Assembly (NCBI RefSeq): GCF_014635685.1
Contig: NZ_BMDH01000004.1
Location: forward strand, 46,567 to 110,566
Length of the DNA: 64,000 nucleotides
Origin: Galliscardovia ingluviei
GTDB lineage: Bacteria; Actinomycetota; Actinomycetes; Actinomycetales; Bifidobacteriaceae
Direction of reading: 5' to 3'
The notes under the pieces were generated by a model. It had not been told where the DNA came from, made no database searches, and saw nothing but the letters and a program-made list of their open reading frames with translations. Shown here one piece after another: positions 40,554 through 50,627 of the stretch (within the stretch, counting starts at the first letter, position 1; each line of letters opens with the position of its first letter). Position numbers and translations under genes: made by a program.

Positions 40554-41891
40554 ATGACTACGTGGATTTCTTCTACCCCACAAGAACGTTTGCAAGTACA
40601 ACATATTGACGCTGCGCAAGTAACTTCATCGCAGGATCTGCAATTAGACGGCAACTCATACCAAGCTATTCGCGGTTTTGGTGGTTGCTTTAATGAACTT
40701 GGTTGGCTGGCGTTGCAAACAGTAGGCGAGCAAGAACGCAATCAGATTATCAAAGAATTATTTGATCCTGAGGAAATGAACTTCACCTTCAACCGTGCGC
40801 CAGTTGGTGCTAATGATTTTGCCGATCACTGGTATAGCTACGACGAAGTAGAAGGCGACTACGAGCTTAAGCATTTCAGCGTAGAACGTGACGAACAAGT
40901 GCTTATCCCTTATATTCATGCGGCTCAGCAGTGGCAGCCAAATATGAAACTTTTTGCCAGCCCATGGTCTCCTCCAACATGGATGAAGCGTCCAAAGGCT
41001 TATAACTATGGCCGCTTGGTTATGACACCGGAAAATCTCAAAGCCTATGCTCAATATTTTGTTAAATATATTCAGGCTTATGCAGAACATGGTATTGCTG
41101 TAAACCAGTTGCATGTGCAAAATGAAGTATTTGCTGATCAAAAATTCCCAAGCGCACTCTGGGATGCTGAATCTATGAAAGTCTTTATCCGTGATTATCT
41201 CGGTCCTGCATTTGAAGCCGCCGGCTTAGATACGGATATTTGGCTGGGTACTTTGAACGGTCCAGAAGATATGGCATTTACTGGCGGTTACGGCATGAAG
41301 CTTGATAATTACAACCGCTATGTCGATGAAATTCTTTTTGACGATGACGCAAGAAAATATATTAAGGGCATTAGCTATCAGTGGGCAGGACGTGCTGCAA
41401 TCCAGCGCACACACGCTTCTTGGCCAGAAATTGAGCTTATCCAGTCTGAATCAGAATGCGGCAATGGTGAAAACACATGGGAGTATGCGGAGTACGTATT
41501 CCATCTAGTAAATCATTACTTCCGCAATGGTGCTACAGCATATACCTACTGGAATATGATTTTGGATGATCAGGACTCTACATGGGGTTGGTGGCAGAAT
41601 TCACTGTTTACTATTACTGCTGATACCCATGAAGTTCGCCGTAATCCAGAATATTATATTATGCGCCACTTCTCGCAGTATGTGAAGCCTGGTGCTACAG
41701 TGCTGGGTACTACAGGTCACTTTAACTCCATGGGTATCGCGTTCCGTAATCCTGATGGAAGTTTGGTTGTGGTAGTACAGAATGCCCTTGATCATGCTAT
41801 GCCGTTTACGTTTGCAGATCCTGAACATAACGAGCACAGTGTGCAAGTGACGCTTGAAGCACGCTCAATCAATACCTTTGTTGTGGACTAA
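40554..41891 (+). CDS. GH30 family beta-glycosidase
   Basis: A 445-residue intracellular enzyme (no signal peptide). Clear GH30 features: RGFGGCFNELGWLAL near the N-terminus, the acid/base in LHVQNEV near residue 190, the nucleophile in QSESECG near 300, and a C-terminal beta-sandwich. GH30 includes beta-glucosylceramidases, beta-1,6-glucanases and beta-xylosidases; the TIM-barrel type here suits beta-1,6-glucosidase or beta-glucosidase activity, not fixed by sequence. It lies between the MFS transporter and GH42 and follows an AAGGAAAG ribosome binding site. Confidence 0.9.
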   Translation: MTTWISSTPQERLQVQHIDAAQVTSSQDLQLDGNSYQAIRGFGGCFNELGWLALQTVGEQERNQIIKELFDPEEMNFTFNRAPVGANDFADHWYSYDEVEGDYELKHFSVERDEQVLIPYIHAAQQWQPNMKLFASPWSPPTWMKRPKAYNYGRLVMTPENLKAYAQYFVKYIQAYAEHGIAVNQLHVQNEVFADQKFPSALWDAESMKVFIRDYLGPAFEAAGLDTDIWLGTLNGPEDMAFTGGYGMKLDNYNRYVDEILFDDDARKYIKGISYQWAGRAAIQRTHASWPEIELIQSESECGNGENTWEYAEYVFHLVNHYFRNGATAYTYWNMILDDQDSTWGWWQNSLFTITADTHEVRRNPEYYIMRHFSQYVKPGATVLGTTGHFNSMGIAFRNPDGSLVVVVQNALDHAMPFTFADPEHNEHSVQVTLEARSINTFVVD

Positions 41892-41957
41892 ACGCTTATT
41901 GAAACGTTGAAAGTTAATTCAATGAAAATTCGGTAACAGAGCAAGTAAAGGAATACT

Positions 41958-44123
41958 ATGAGTGTGCAAGAAGTAGATCATATCCTCTTTGGCGCAGCAT
42001 ACTATGACGAGTATGTGCCAGCACAGCTTGACCGCATTGATGACGATATGGCAATGATGCAAGAAGCTGGCATCAATACTATTCGTATCGCAGAATCAAC
42101 ATGGAGTACCGAAGAACCGCAGCCTGGCGTATTTGATTTTTCGCATGTGGATCGTGCTTTGGATGCGGCACTGCGCGCTGGAATACACGTCATTGTTGGC
42201 ACACCAACTTACGCCGTACCATCGTGGTTAGTGCGTATGCACCCTGATGTGCTAGCAACAACAGTCAGTGGCGAAGGCAAATACGGCGCTCGCCAAATTA
42301 TGGATATTGTTAATCCAGCGTATCGATTTTACGGTGAACGCATTATTCGCAAGTTGATTAGTCATGTAGCACAGCATCCTGCAGTAATTGGCTACCAAGT
42401 TGATAATGAAACCAAATATTATGATTCGGTTTCTCGTGACATGCAAGCATTATATGTGAAGTCTTTGCGGGAGCAATTCCATGATGATTTAGATGCAATG
42501 AACGAGGCTTTTGGACTTGACTACTGGTCAAATCGCGTAGATGCCTGGGAAGATTTTCCAGATGTGACGGGCTCTATTAACGAGTCAATTCGCGCTTCAT
42601 TTGACCGTTTTCGTAGGGAGCAGGTTGCCCAGTTTTTGGCATGGCAAGCGAGTATTGTGCGCGAATATATGCGTGATGATCAGTTTATTACGCACAATTT
42701 CGATTTTGAATGGCGCGGATATTCGTATGGTGTGCAGCCAGCGGTTGACCATTTCAAGGCTTCGCAGGCCATGGATATTACTGGCGTGGATATTTACCAC
42801 CCGACAGAAGATCAATTAACTGGCAAAGAAATTGCTTTTGGCGGTGATATTACGCGCTCCACAAAGAACGGGCGTAATTACATTGTGCTGGAAACTGAGG
42901 CGCAAGGTCAGCACGGTTGGTTGCCATTCCCTGGACAGTTGCGACTTCAAGCCTATTCACATTTGGCCAGTGGTGCCGATGGTGTAATGTATTGGCATTG
43001 GAGTTCGATTCATAATTCCTTTGAAACATACTGGAAAGGCCTGCTCAGCCACGATTATGAACCAAACCCAACGTATCGTGAAGCGGCTGTATTCGGGCGT
43101 GAGATTGCCCAGCCTCAAGTGCAACGCAGTTTGATTCATCTGCAGAAAACTAACCGCGTAGCCATTATGGTCAATAATGAGTCGCTGTCTGCACTGGACT
43201 GGTTCCGCATAGAAACAGGATTCCCTGATGGTGTTGGTCCTGCTTATAACGATGTGTTCCGACGTGTGTACGATGCGCTATTCGAGCTGAATGTGGAATG
43301 CGATATCGTGCCAAGTGATACGAGCGCCAAGCGCCTGTCACAATACAATATGATTATTGCACCGGCATTATATTGTGCTGCACAATCCACGCTTGATACC
43401 TTGCGTAATTTCGTAGCCGATGGCGGGCATTTGATTGCAACATTGCGCTCTTTTGTCGCCGATGAAGAAGTAAAAGTCTGGCATGATCGCGCCCCTCATA
43501 CGCTGGATGATGTGTTTGGCATATCGTATAACCAGTTCACTCGTCCGCGTGATGTGAGTGTGGTGTATCAGGGTGCTTTGCAGTCTCTTGATAATGCTGA
43601 TGGTGTTGATATTGCTAGTAGTGCTGATAATGCCGATAGTACTCAAGCGCAAGTGTTGATTGAATTGCTCAAGCCTGCATCTGATACTGAAGTATTGGCG
43701 CGCTATGGGCATTATGCTTGGTCAGAGTATGCGGCAATTACACGTCGTACATTTGGTAAAGGCGATGCTCAGTGGATTGGCACTTTCCTCGATGCCGATG
43801 CTATGCGTGATGTTTTGCGCGAGGCAGTGATTCGCGCGGGTGTAGTCGATGAGCAGGTCTTGGCGCTCGCTGGCATAGTGAGCGTTCGTCAGGGTATCAA
43901 TGTTCAGGGTCAGCAGATTACCTATATGCTCAATTACAGTGCTGAGCCCGTGCATGTGGCAAGTCCAGTTGCAGGTACGGTGCTTGTTGGCGGTAAGCGT
44001 GTAGTCTCTGATGGCACTGCTATTGATGATCCTCAGGCTGGTCCTGCCGTGGGTACAGCGCTGGTTCAAGGAGATGAGCTTAGCATTGGACCTTGGAATG
44101 TCGTTATTCTTGCAAGCGAGTAA
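41958..44123 (+). CDS. GH42 beta-galactosidase
   Basis: A 721-residue GH42 enzyme. The TIM barrel has the acid/base glutamate in YQVDNETKY near residue 150 and the nucleophile in IVLETEAQGQ near 310; the middle (trimerisation) domain and a C-terminal beta domain follow. No signal peptide, so it acts on imported beta-galactosides. Bifidobacterial GH42 enzymes commonly cleave beta-1,4/1,6-galacto-oligosaccharides or lacto-N-biose-type products; specificity is not resolved. It follows GH30 by 66 bases and is convergent with the second TetR gene, with a large hairpin between. Confidence 0.94.
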   Translation: MSVQEVDHILFGAAYYDEYVPAQLDRIDDDMAMMQEAGINTIRIAESTWSTEEPQPGVFDFSHVDRALDAALRAGIHVIVGTPTYAVPSWLVRMHPDVLATTVSGEGKYGARQIMDIVNPAYRFYGERIIRKLISHVAQHPAVIGYQVDNETKYYDSVSRDMQALYVKSLREQFHDDLDAMNEAFGLDYWSNRVDAWEDFPDVTGSINESIRASFDRFRREQVAQFLAWQASIVREYMRDDQFITHNFDFEWRGYSYGVQPAVDHFKASQAMDITGVDIYHPTEDQLTGKEIAFGGDITRSTKNGRNYIVLETEAQGQHGWLPFPGQLRLQAYSHLASGADGVMYWHWSSIHNSFETYWKGLLSHDYEPNPTYREAAVFGREIAQPQVQRSLIHLQKTNRVAIMVNNESLSALDWFRIETGFPDGVGPAYNDVFRRVYDALFELNVECDIVPSDTSAKRLSQYNMIIAPALYCAAQSTLDTLRNFVADGGHLIATLRSFVADEEVKVWHDRAPHTLDDVFGISYNQFTRPRDVSVVYQGALQSLDNADGVDIASSADNADSTQAQVLIELLKPASDTEVLARYGHYAWSEYAAITRRTFGKGDAQWIGTFLDADAMRDVLREAVIRAGVVDEQVLALAGIVSVRQGINVQGQQITYMLNYSAEPVHVASPVAGTVLVGGKRVVSDGTAIDDPQAGPAVGTALVQGDELSIGPWNVVILASE

Positions 44124-44193
44124 CAGCCAATGGTAGCTGTCAGTAACTCATAATCGGGTCCAGTACTGATTCTGTGAATACAAAACTAGCATG

Positions 44194-44251
44194 TGCTCAG
44201 TGTGGTTGTGTGGTTTACATATTTAGTTTATGTACACAATTGCACTGAGCA
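44194..44251. terminator. Bidirectional terminator between GH42 and tetR
   Basis: Outer stem TGCTCAGTG (44194-44202) / CACTGAGCA (44243-44251) with inner pairing TTGTGT / ACACAA. It sits between convergent genes and is AT-rich on its flanks. Confidence 0.7.
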
Positions 44252-44253
44252 TT

Positions 44254-44865
44254 CTATTTAAAATCACTCCAGAGTGGTTCTGGGAATAATACTTGCTCAA
44301 TAGACTGCCACATTGCTGTTAGATCAAGTTCTGGATTGCGTAGCCAGCGCAATTGCATGCCATCCATAGCGCAATATGCTGCTGAACATGTAGCGACGAC
44401 ATCCACGCCCTTAGGCACTTGCCACTGGATTGAATGTAAATCGCTTAATCCTCTCTTTTCGCGCTGTTGGAAATACTCATGTGCTGGATGATCTGGGTTA
44501 ATAGCCTCAGCGCTTAAGGTAGAAAACATATGCACCAGCATGGGGCGCTTGGCATTTACTGCAACAATTTCGCGTAGCATTGCTGGCAAGTGTGGTTGCT
44601 CCATAGCTTGATAGCGCTGTGTAATATCATCAGTTTGCACATCATACGTGCCGGCGAGCGCAAGAGAAAGCAGCCCTTCTTTTGAGCCGACATAATGTAA
44701 AACGCCCGCTTTGGTAAGTCCTACTTTGGTGGCAATTTTTTGTAAGGAAGTTCCATAAAAACCAAGTGTGCCAAAGTATTCGATAGCAGCTTGGAGAATG
44801 GCTTCTTTGCGCGTCTGCTCGGCTGTATCGGTATTGGCTAAATCATGGTTATGTTGTGTTGTCAT
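44254..44865 (-). CDS. TetR family regulator of the GH3 genes
   Basis: A 203-residue regulator with the helix-turn-helix ILQAAIEYFGTLGFYGTSLQ / KIATKVGLTKAGVLHYV. The start at 44865 has GGAAGGAAG five bases before it; the open frame extends 12 codons upstream without a site. Its C-terminal pattern (MDGMQLRWLR, LFPEPLW) matches the TetR at 38128, so they arose by duplication. It is divergent from the first GH3 gene, and a near-perfect palindrome at 45006-45021 lies between them. Confidence 0.9.
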   Translation of the reverse strand: MTTQHNHDLANTDTAEQTRKEAILQAAIEYFGTLGFYGTSLQKIATKVGLTKAGVLHYVGSKEGLLSLALAGTYDVQTDDITQRYQAMEQPHLPAMLREIVAVNAKRPMLVHMFSTLSAEAINPDHPAHEYFQQREKRGLSDLHSIQWQVPKGVDVVATCSAAYCAMDGMQLRWLRNPELDLTAMWQSIEQVLFPEPLWSDFK

Positions 44866-45005
44866 ATTCTTCCTTCCGTGCTTCCCATAGTATGGATGCA
44901 CTATTGGACGGTGCAGTACAACAGTATCGCATACTTGTGAAGATTACTTATAAAAGTATGGTTTTGGAGTTGTATCAGGGTGTTATTATTTGTTATAGTA
45001 ATATT

Positions 45006-45021
45006 AACCGACCGGTAGGTT
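45006..45021. promoter_or_regulatory. TetR operator between tetR and GH3
   Basis: AACCGACCGGTAGGTT, palindromic at 14 of 16 positions and containing the common TetR core ACCGACCGGT. Located between the divergent regulator and GH3 genes, about 50 bases before the GH3 start. Confidence 0.75.
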
Positions 45022-45073
45022 GTTGAATGACTTATCAAGCAATGGTGCTCACCGTGATGCAAAGGAGACACAA

Positions 45074-47320
45074 ATGAGTGAACAATACCCAAGCGCACAA
45101 GATCCCACACTCGAAGAACAAGCAAGCCTCACTTCTGGTCAAGATGCGTGGCATCTACAAGGTATTCCTGAAAAAGGCATTCCAGGATATATGATTACCG
45201 ATGGTCCACACGGATTGCGTAAGGCACTCGCTAGCACCACTGCTACTAACCTCAACGACTCTGTGCCAGCAACCTGCTTCCCGCCAGCAGCAGGAATGTC
45301 TAGTACATGGAATCCGCAACTCATTCACCAAGTAGGCGTAGCCATGGGTGAAGAATGTATTCAAGAACAAGTGGCTGTTATTCTAGGTCCCGGCGTTAAT
45401 ATTAAGCGCAATCCTCTTGGGGGTCGCAGTTTTGAATACTGGTCAGAAGACCCATACTTGGCTGGACATGAAGCAGTAGGTATCGTCTCAGGCGTGCAAT
45501 CACAAGGTATTGGAACCTCATTAAAGCACTTTGCTGCCAACAATCAAGAAACAGACCGACTGCGTATTAGTGCTCGTATTAGCCAGCGAGCATTGCGAGA
45601 AATCTACTTCCCAGCGTTTGAGCATATTGTAAAAACTGCCCAACCATGGACCATTATGTGCTCTTACAATCAAATCAATGGCGTGCATTCTGCACAAAAC
45701 CGCTGGCTGCTTACTGATGTTTTGCGCGGTGAGTGGGGCTTCAAGGGTATAGTGATGAGCGATTGGGGCGCAGATCATGACCGTGTAGCCTCACTGAATG
45801 CGGGACTTAATCTAGAAATGCCACCAAGCGGTACTGATAACCAAATTGTGTATGCTGCACAAGACGGCAGAATTGACCGCAAACAGCTCGCAGCTATGGC
45901 ACAAGGCATGATTGATCTCGTCAACCAAACTCGTCAAGCCATGAGCCGTGAAGGCTATACGTTTGATGCCAATGCACACCATCAGTTAGCCCGTCAAGCT
46001 GCCGCAGAGTCAGTAGTATTGTTGAAAAATGACGACAATATTCTGCCTCTTGCACCAACCGCAAACATTGCAATTATTGGTGAGTTTGCACGAACCCCAC
46101 GCTATCAGGGCGGCGGTTCTTCACATATCACACCAACGCGCATGAGCAGTTTGATAGACGCTTTGCAAGAGCGCGGCGCAAACGCACAATTTGCTCCGGG
46201 ATTCACTCTGGAAGATGAACCACAAGATGCAGCACTTACCCAAGAAGCCGTAACTACTGCCCAGCATGCTGATGTAGTAGTGATGTGCATTGGATTGCCA
46301 GAATATGCGGAATCTGAAGGATTCGACCGCACTACCCTAGATATTCCAGCAAAACAACTTGCTGTTTTAGATGCAGTAGCACAAGTCAATAGCAATATTG
46401 TAGTAATCCTGTCCAACGGTTCCGTAGTAAGTATGGAGCCATGGCAGCAGCATGCAAAGGCAGTACTCGAAGCATGGTTGCTCGGTCAGGCAGGCGGCGC
46501 AGCACTCGCAGACTTGCTTTATGGCGATGCTAACCCATCTGGAAAGTTAGCACAAACTATTATCAACGATATTAATGATGATCCAAGTATGCTGAACTGG
46601 CCAGGAGAGGAAGGTCACGTTGACTACGGAGAAGGCGTATTTGTGGGATACCGATATTACGACACATTCAAGCGCCAAGTAGCATACCCATTTGGATACG
46701 GACTGTCCTACTCCACTTTTGCTATTGATCAAGTTCAGGCTGTAGCAGATGCATATCAACCAAATACCGTACAAGTAAGCGCCCGCGTCACTAATACGTC
46801 TGACCGAGCTGGTGCCGAAGTTTTGCAGGTATATGTAGCACCTGAACAGTCAGCAGTGGCACGCCCTGTTCATGAGCTTAAAGGCTTTGCCAAAGTCTAT
46901 TTGGAAGCAGGAGCCAGCACCACAGTAACTATCGAACTTGATAGCCGCGCTTTTGCATACTGGTCAGAGCGCTTTAATGATTGGCATGTGGAAGAAGGAA
47001 CCTACACTGTGGAAGTAGGAACTTCTAGCCGAGATATTGCAGCTCGTGTAGCAGTAACACTTGAAGGCGACCATAAGACGCTGCCGCTGACTGAGTGGTC
47101 AACCTATGATGAGTGGAAACAAGATATTCTTGGTGCTCAAGCTATGAAAGCTGCAGAAGAAGCAGCTGAACGCGGAGAAATTATTGCAATTCCTGATAAT
47201 GATATGACTGCGCTGTTTTTGCACGCTATGCCAATCAATTCCATGACTACGCTGCTTGGTCCTGAGGGAGGCAAAATTACACAGTTCTTGCTTGATTGGT
47301 ATGAAGCTCATACCAAGTAG
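45074..47320 (+). CDS. GH3 family beta-glycosidase (first)
   Basis: A 748-residue GH3 enzyme with the (alpha/beta)8 domain, the KHFAANNQE and nucleophile IVMSDWGADH (Asp near 229), the second alpha/beta domain (VVLLKNDDNILPL near 316) and a C-terminal fibronectin-III-like domain (VTNTSDRAGAEVLQVYV). No signal peptide. Probable beta-glucosidase. AAGGAG upstream fixes the ATG at 45074. It shares its control region with the divergent tetR; the second GH3 follows by 88 bases. Confidence 0.94.
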   Translation: MSEQYPSAQDPTLEEQASLTSGQDAWHLQGIPEKGIPGYMITDGPHGLRKALASTTATNLNDSVPATCFPPAAGMSSTWNPQLIHQVGVAMGEECIQEQVAVILGPGVNIKRNPLGGRSFEYWSEDPYLAGHEAVGIVSGVQSQGIGTSLKHFAANNQETDRLRISARISQRALREIYFPAFEHIVKTAQPWTIMCSYNQINGVHSAQNRWLLTDVLRGEWGFKGIVMSDWGADHDRVASLNAGLNLEMPPSGTDNQIVYAAQDGRIDRKQLAAMAQGMIDLVNQTRQAMSREGYTFDANAHHQLARQAAAESVVLLKNDDNILPLAPTANIAIIGEFARTPRYQGGGSSHITPTRMSSLIDALQERGANAQFAPGFTLEDEPQDAALTQEAVTTAQHADVVVMCIGLPEYAESEGFDRTTLDIPAKQLAVLDAVAQVNSNIVVILSNGSVVSMEPWQQHAKAVLEAWLLGQAGGAALADLLYGDANPSGKLAQTIINDINDDPSMLNWPGEEGHVDYGEGVFVGYRYYDTFKRQVAYPFGYGLSYSTFAIDQVQAVADAYQPNTVQVSARVTNTSDRAGAEVLQVYVAPEQSAVARPVHELKGFAKVYLEAGASTTVTIELDSRAFAYWSERFNDWHVEEGTYTVEVGTSSRDIAARVAVTLEGDHKTLPLTEWSTYDEWKQDILGAQAMKAAEEAAERGEIIAIPDNDMTALFLHAMPINSMTTLLGPEGGKITQFLLDWYEAHTK

Positions 47321-47408
47321 TAAATAGCAGCAAGTGCTATGCAAACGTATTACAGCCAATCTATTACATACGAGGTAAATAGTTACAGTACGATAGGTGA
47401 GGAATACT

Positions 47409-49793
47409 ATGACTCAGCAAGAACAGGAACAGTCGGAACAAGATCGACCACTGTATCTCAATGCTAATGCGCCAGTTGCCGATCGCATTGCCGATCTGCT
47501 TGGACGCATGAGTATTGAAGAAAAAGTTGGACAAATGATGCAGCTTGACGCTCGTGGCAACTTGGACGAAGAAATACTGCACTACAACGTGGGCTCCATT
47601 TTGCATACTAGTCCAGAAAATCTCTTCCGCGCAGCTGAACTGGTGCAACAGACGCGGTTGCGCATACCACTGATTATTGGTGAAGACTTAATTCACGGAT
47701 ACTCGTTCTACCCGGGTTCCACTATTTTCCCAGAGCAGCTTGGTATGGCAAGCAGTTGGAATACTGAATTAGTGCAGCAAGCCGCTCGCGTTACCGCAGT
47801 AGAAGGTTCTGCCACTGGAGTGCATTGGACCTTCTCCCCCGTGCTGTGTATTGCACGCGATACCCGTTGGGGTCGAGTTGGAGAAACCTTTGGTGAAGAC
47901 CCATATCTGATCGGCGAAATGGCGTCAGCCATGGTCAAAGGATACCAAAAGGGACCAGCAACCGACGGCACACTTGACCAAGATGCTATTTTGGCAACAG
48001 CCAAGCATTTTGCAGGATATTCAGAAACCCAAGGTGGTCGAGATGCTTCCGAAGCCGATATTTCTCACCGCAAACTTGCCAGCTGGTTCTTACCGCCATT
48101 TGAGCGTGTAGCTCGTGAAGGCTGTGGCACATTCATGCTCGGCTATGAGTCCATCGAAGGCGTTCCAGTGACCTTTAATAAGTGGTTGCTTACCGACCAA
48201 TTGCGCGGAGCATGGGGATACAAAGGCATGCTGATTACCGACTGGGATAATGTGGGTCGCTCAGTATGGGAACAGCGCGTCCAGCCTGATTTTGCTCATG
48301 CTTCGGCAGCGGCAGTGCGTGCAGGTAATGACCTGATTATGACTACCCCACAGTTCTACGAGGGTGCATTGGAAGCGCTCAAGACTGGTTTGCTGGATGT
48401 TGCAGATATTGATGCAGCGGTGACTCGCATTCTGTCATTGAAGTTCCGACTTGGGCTTTTTGAAAATCCACGTTTACCAGACCGCGAACGCATCAAGGCA
48501 GTAATGGGCGCTCGCGAACATGGTGATGTGAATTTGCAGCTGGCGCGTCAGTCAGTTACTCTGCTGAAAAATAATGGTGTATTACCATTTACCGCGCCAT
48601 TTGAAGTAGATGTAGCTGATGCAGCCTCTGATAAAGCTACTCAGTATGCCAAGCGCATTGCACTTATTGGTCCACTTATTGACGATGCACAAACACAGCT
48701 CGGAGACTGGGCAGGTAACTCTGGCCAAGTCACATGGATGCCGGATGGACACCCTCGTGAATGCATTACGACTATTGCTGATGCTTTCGATGAGCTCGTG
48801 CCTGAGAATTGGCAAGTAGTGCGTTCTAGAGGCGCCAATATTGTGGATTTGATACCTGACCCAGAAGGTGAATTCTATCCAGATGGGCAGCCTCGTCCAA
48901 AGATTGGCGTGAGTGCTCCAGTAGATCAAGCATTGATTGATGAAGCTGTAGAAAATGCCAAGCAGTCTGATGTGATTGTGGCAGTAGTAGGCGATGTAGT
49001 GCAGCTGATTGGCGAAACTTGTTCCACAGGAACCTTGGAATTACAAGGCGGTCAGCCAGCGCTACTAGAAGCATTAAGCAAGGTATCGCTAGAAACTGGT
49101 AAACCACTGGTTGTAGTGCTGATGAGCTCGAAGCCAATGGTACTGCCAGAGTGCGTAATCGGTACGCATAGCGTGATTGTTGACGAAAGCGTGGCTCGCG
49201 GTACTAGCGCTCTGCTCTGGGCTCCAAGCCCTGGCATGAAGGGCGGTCAGGCAATTGCTGAGATTATCCTCGGCAAAGTCAATCCTTCCGGACGCTTGCC
49301 AATTACCTTCCCTCGCCATGCAGGACAGCTGCCGGTGTATTACAACCAAATTCGCGGACAGCACGGTAATCGTTATGCTGATTTGACGCAGGACCCAGCA
49401 TTTGCGTTTGGCGAGGGACTCTCCTATACCACATTTGAGTATGGTGATGTGGTAATTGAGTCCGGCACTACCCCACTGCATGCAGATGATATAGTTCGTG
49501 CTTCTATTACCGTGACGAATACTGGTAATCGTGCCGGTGCAGAAGTCGTACAAGCGTATGTGGGTGATTTGGTTACTTCGGTGAGCTGGACCGACCGCGA
49601 ATTGAAGGCATTCCAGCGTGTGGAGCTTGAGCCCGGTCAAACTCAGACTGTGGAATTTGCTATTCCTGTGGCACAGTGCTCCATCGTAGATGCTGAGGTC
49701 AATCGTATTGTAGAGCCTGGTGAATTCGAGCTTTTAATTGGTCATTCCAGTAGGCGTGCTGATTTGAAGCGTGCCACATTCGTTGTGGAATAA
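47409..49793 (+). CDS. GH3 family beta-glycosidase (second)
   Basis: A 794-residue GH3 with the order MSIEEKVGQMMQLD, GEDLIHGY, RDTRWGRVGETFGEDPYL, KHFAGYSETQGGRD and nucleophile LITDWDN (Asp near 277), then the second domain and fibronectin-III-like C-terminus (VTNTGNRAGAEVVQAYVGD). It belongs to the BglX-type GH3 group, which includes beta-glucosidases and beta-xylosidases. No signal peptide. GAGGAA precedes the ATG. It is only distantly similar to the first GH3, so the pair probably acts on different linkages of the same glycan. Confidence 0.93.
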   Translation: MTQQEQEQSEQDRPLYLNANAPVADRIADLLGRMSIEEKVGQMMQLDARGNLDEEILHYNVGSILHTSPENLFRAAELVQQTRLRIPLIIGEDLIHGYSFYPGSTIFPEQLGMASSWNTELVQQAARVTAVEGSATGVHWTFSPVLCIARDTRWGRVGETFGEDPYLIGEMASAMVKGYQKGPATDGTLDQDAILATAKHFAGYSETQGGRDASEADISHRKLASWFLPPFERVAREGCGTFMLGYESIEGVPVTFNKWLLTDQLRGAWGYKGMLITDWDNVGRSVWEQRVQPDFAHASAAAVRAGNDLIMTTPQFYEGALEALKTGLLDVADIDAAVTRILSLKFRLGLFENPRLPDRERIKAVMGAREHGDVNLQLARQSVTLLKNNGVLPFTAPFEVDVADAASDKATQYAKRIALIGPLIDDAQTQLGDWAGNSGQVTWMPDGHPRECITTIADAFDELVPENWQVVRSRGANIVDLIPDPEGEFYPDGQPRPKIGVSAPVDQALIDEAVENAKQSDVIVAVVGDVVQLIGETCSTGTLELQGGQPALLEALSKVSLETGKPLVVVLMSSKPMVLPECVIGTHSVIVDESVARGTSALLWAPSPGMKGGQAIAEIILGKVNPSGRLPITFPRHAGQLPVYYNQIRGQHGNRYADLTQDPAFAFGEGLSYTTFEYGDVVIESGTTPLHADDIVRASITVTNTGNRAGAEVVQAYVGDLVTSVSWTDRELKAFQRVELEPGQTQTVEFAIPVAQCSIVDAEVNRIVEPGEFELLIGHSSRRADLKRATFVVE

Positions 49794-49887
49794 GCGATTG
49801 TATCTGCTCTAAGGGTTAACGGGGCTGCGCTGCCGTGTGGCGATTGCTGTATTACAAATGTTATTTGCATTGTAGTGCAGTATGTTA

Positions 49888-50553
49888 CTACGGTAGCCAG
49901 CCTCGTTGCGTTCTAGTTGCTTTACCATGTTCCACAATCAATGCATGGAATTCTTGTAGCTCGGCAACAGAAAACTCTTCAAGAGCAATAAACATGTGTT
50001 CTTGTGAACGCGCTTGCTCATATGAATCCCATTTCGGATACCTAAGCATAGCAAGCAGTCTACGTGCATACACATCCCAGATGAAGCAAGGCTGCTCAAA
50101 AGCGTAGAGCCGAATAACATCAGCAGTCTCCGATCCAACACCAGCAATGGAGAGCAAGTTATTGCGTAACTGAGCATCCTGCGTAGGTTCAACCTCAGTG
50201 CCACTATAACCGTGCTTTAACAGCCAAGCAGAGAGATTGATACAGGTGCGAGCTTTTGCTTTCATAAATCCACTCGACTGAATGACCATCATCAGATAGT
50301 CATAGTCTGCCTGTGCAATAGCAGATGGAGTAAGTAGTTGTTCCTGTTTCAGCCTAGCAATCGAACGTTCAACATTGCGCCAAGCGGTATGCTGCACTAA
50401 CACCGCACCAATCATCATTTCAAAGTCAGTGTCTGCGGGCCACCAATGCTGCGTGCCGTAGTGGTCAAGGAGCGCGTTATATAAGGCTTTTGCTGATTTG
50501 AGATGGCCTGTATTATGTGAACTACGTCGGCTTTCGTTTGTGGAATCGTACAC
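49888..50553 (-). CDS. Endonuclease III-like DNA glycosylase (MagIII-like, no FeS cluster)
   Basis: A 221-residue HhH-GPD protein. The helix-hairpin-helix is LLSIAGVGSETADVIRLYA (about 128-146) and the catalytic aspartate sits in CFIWDVYARRLL. The position of the bifunctional-glycosylase lysine is not lysine (GVGSETAD), and the four C-terminal cysteines of the 4Fe-4S cluster are absent. WWPADTDFEMMIGAVLVQHTAWRNVE resembles Helicobacter MagIII, a monofunctional 3-methyladenine glycosylase. Start: GTG at 50553 with AAGGAGG five bases before; a longer GTG at 50577 has no site. Confidence 0.82.
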   Translation of the reverse strand: MYDSTNESRRSSHNTGHLKSAKALYNALLDHYGTQHWWPADTDFEMMIGAVLVQHTAWRNVERSIARLKQEQLLTPSAIAQADYDYLMMVIQSSGFMKAKARTCINLSAWLLKHGYSGTEVEPTQDAQLRNNLLSIAGVGSETADVIRLYAFEQPCFIWDVYARRLLAMLRYPKWDSYEQARSQEHMFIALEEFSVAELQEFHALIVEHGKATRTQRGWLP

Positions 50554-50627
50554 TGTAGCCTCCTTGCTGTTATGCACCCTACTCTGTTTTGTGCTACTTG
50601 ATAAGTTGGCGTGTTTGATGTCGCTGT

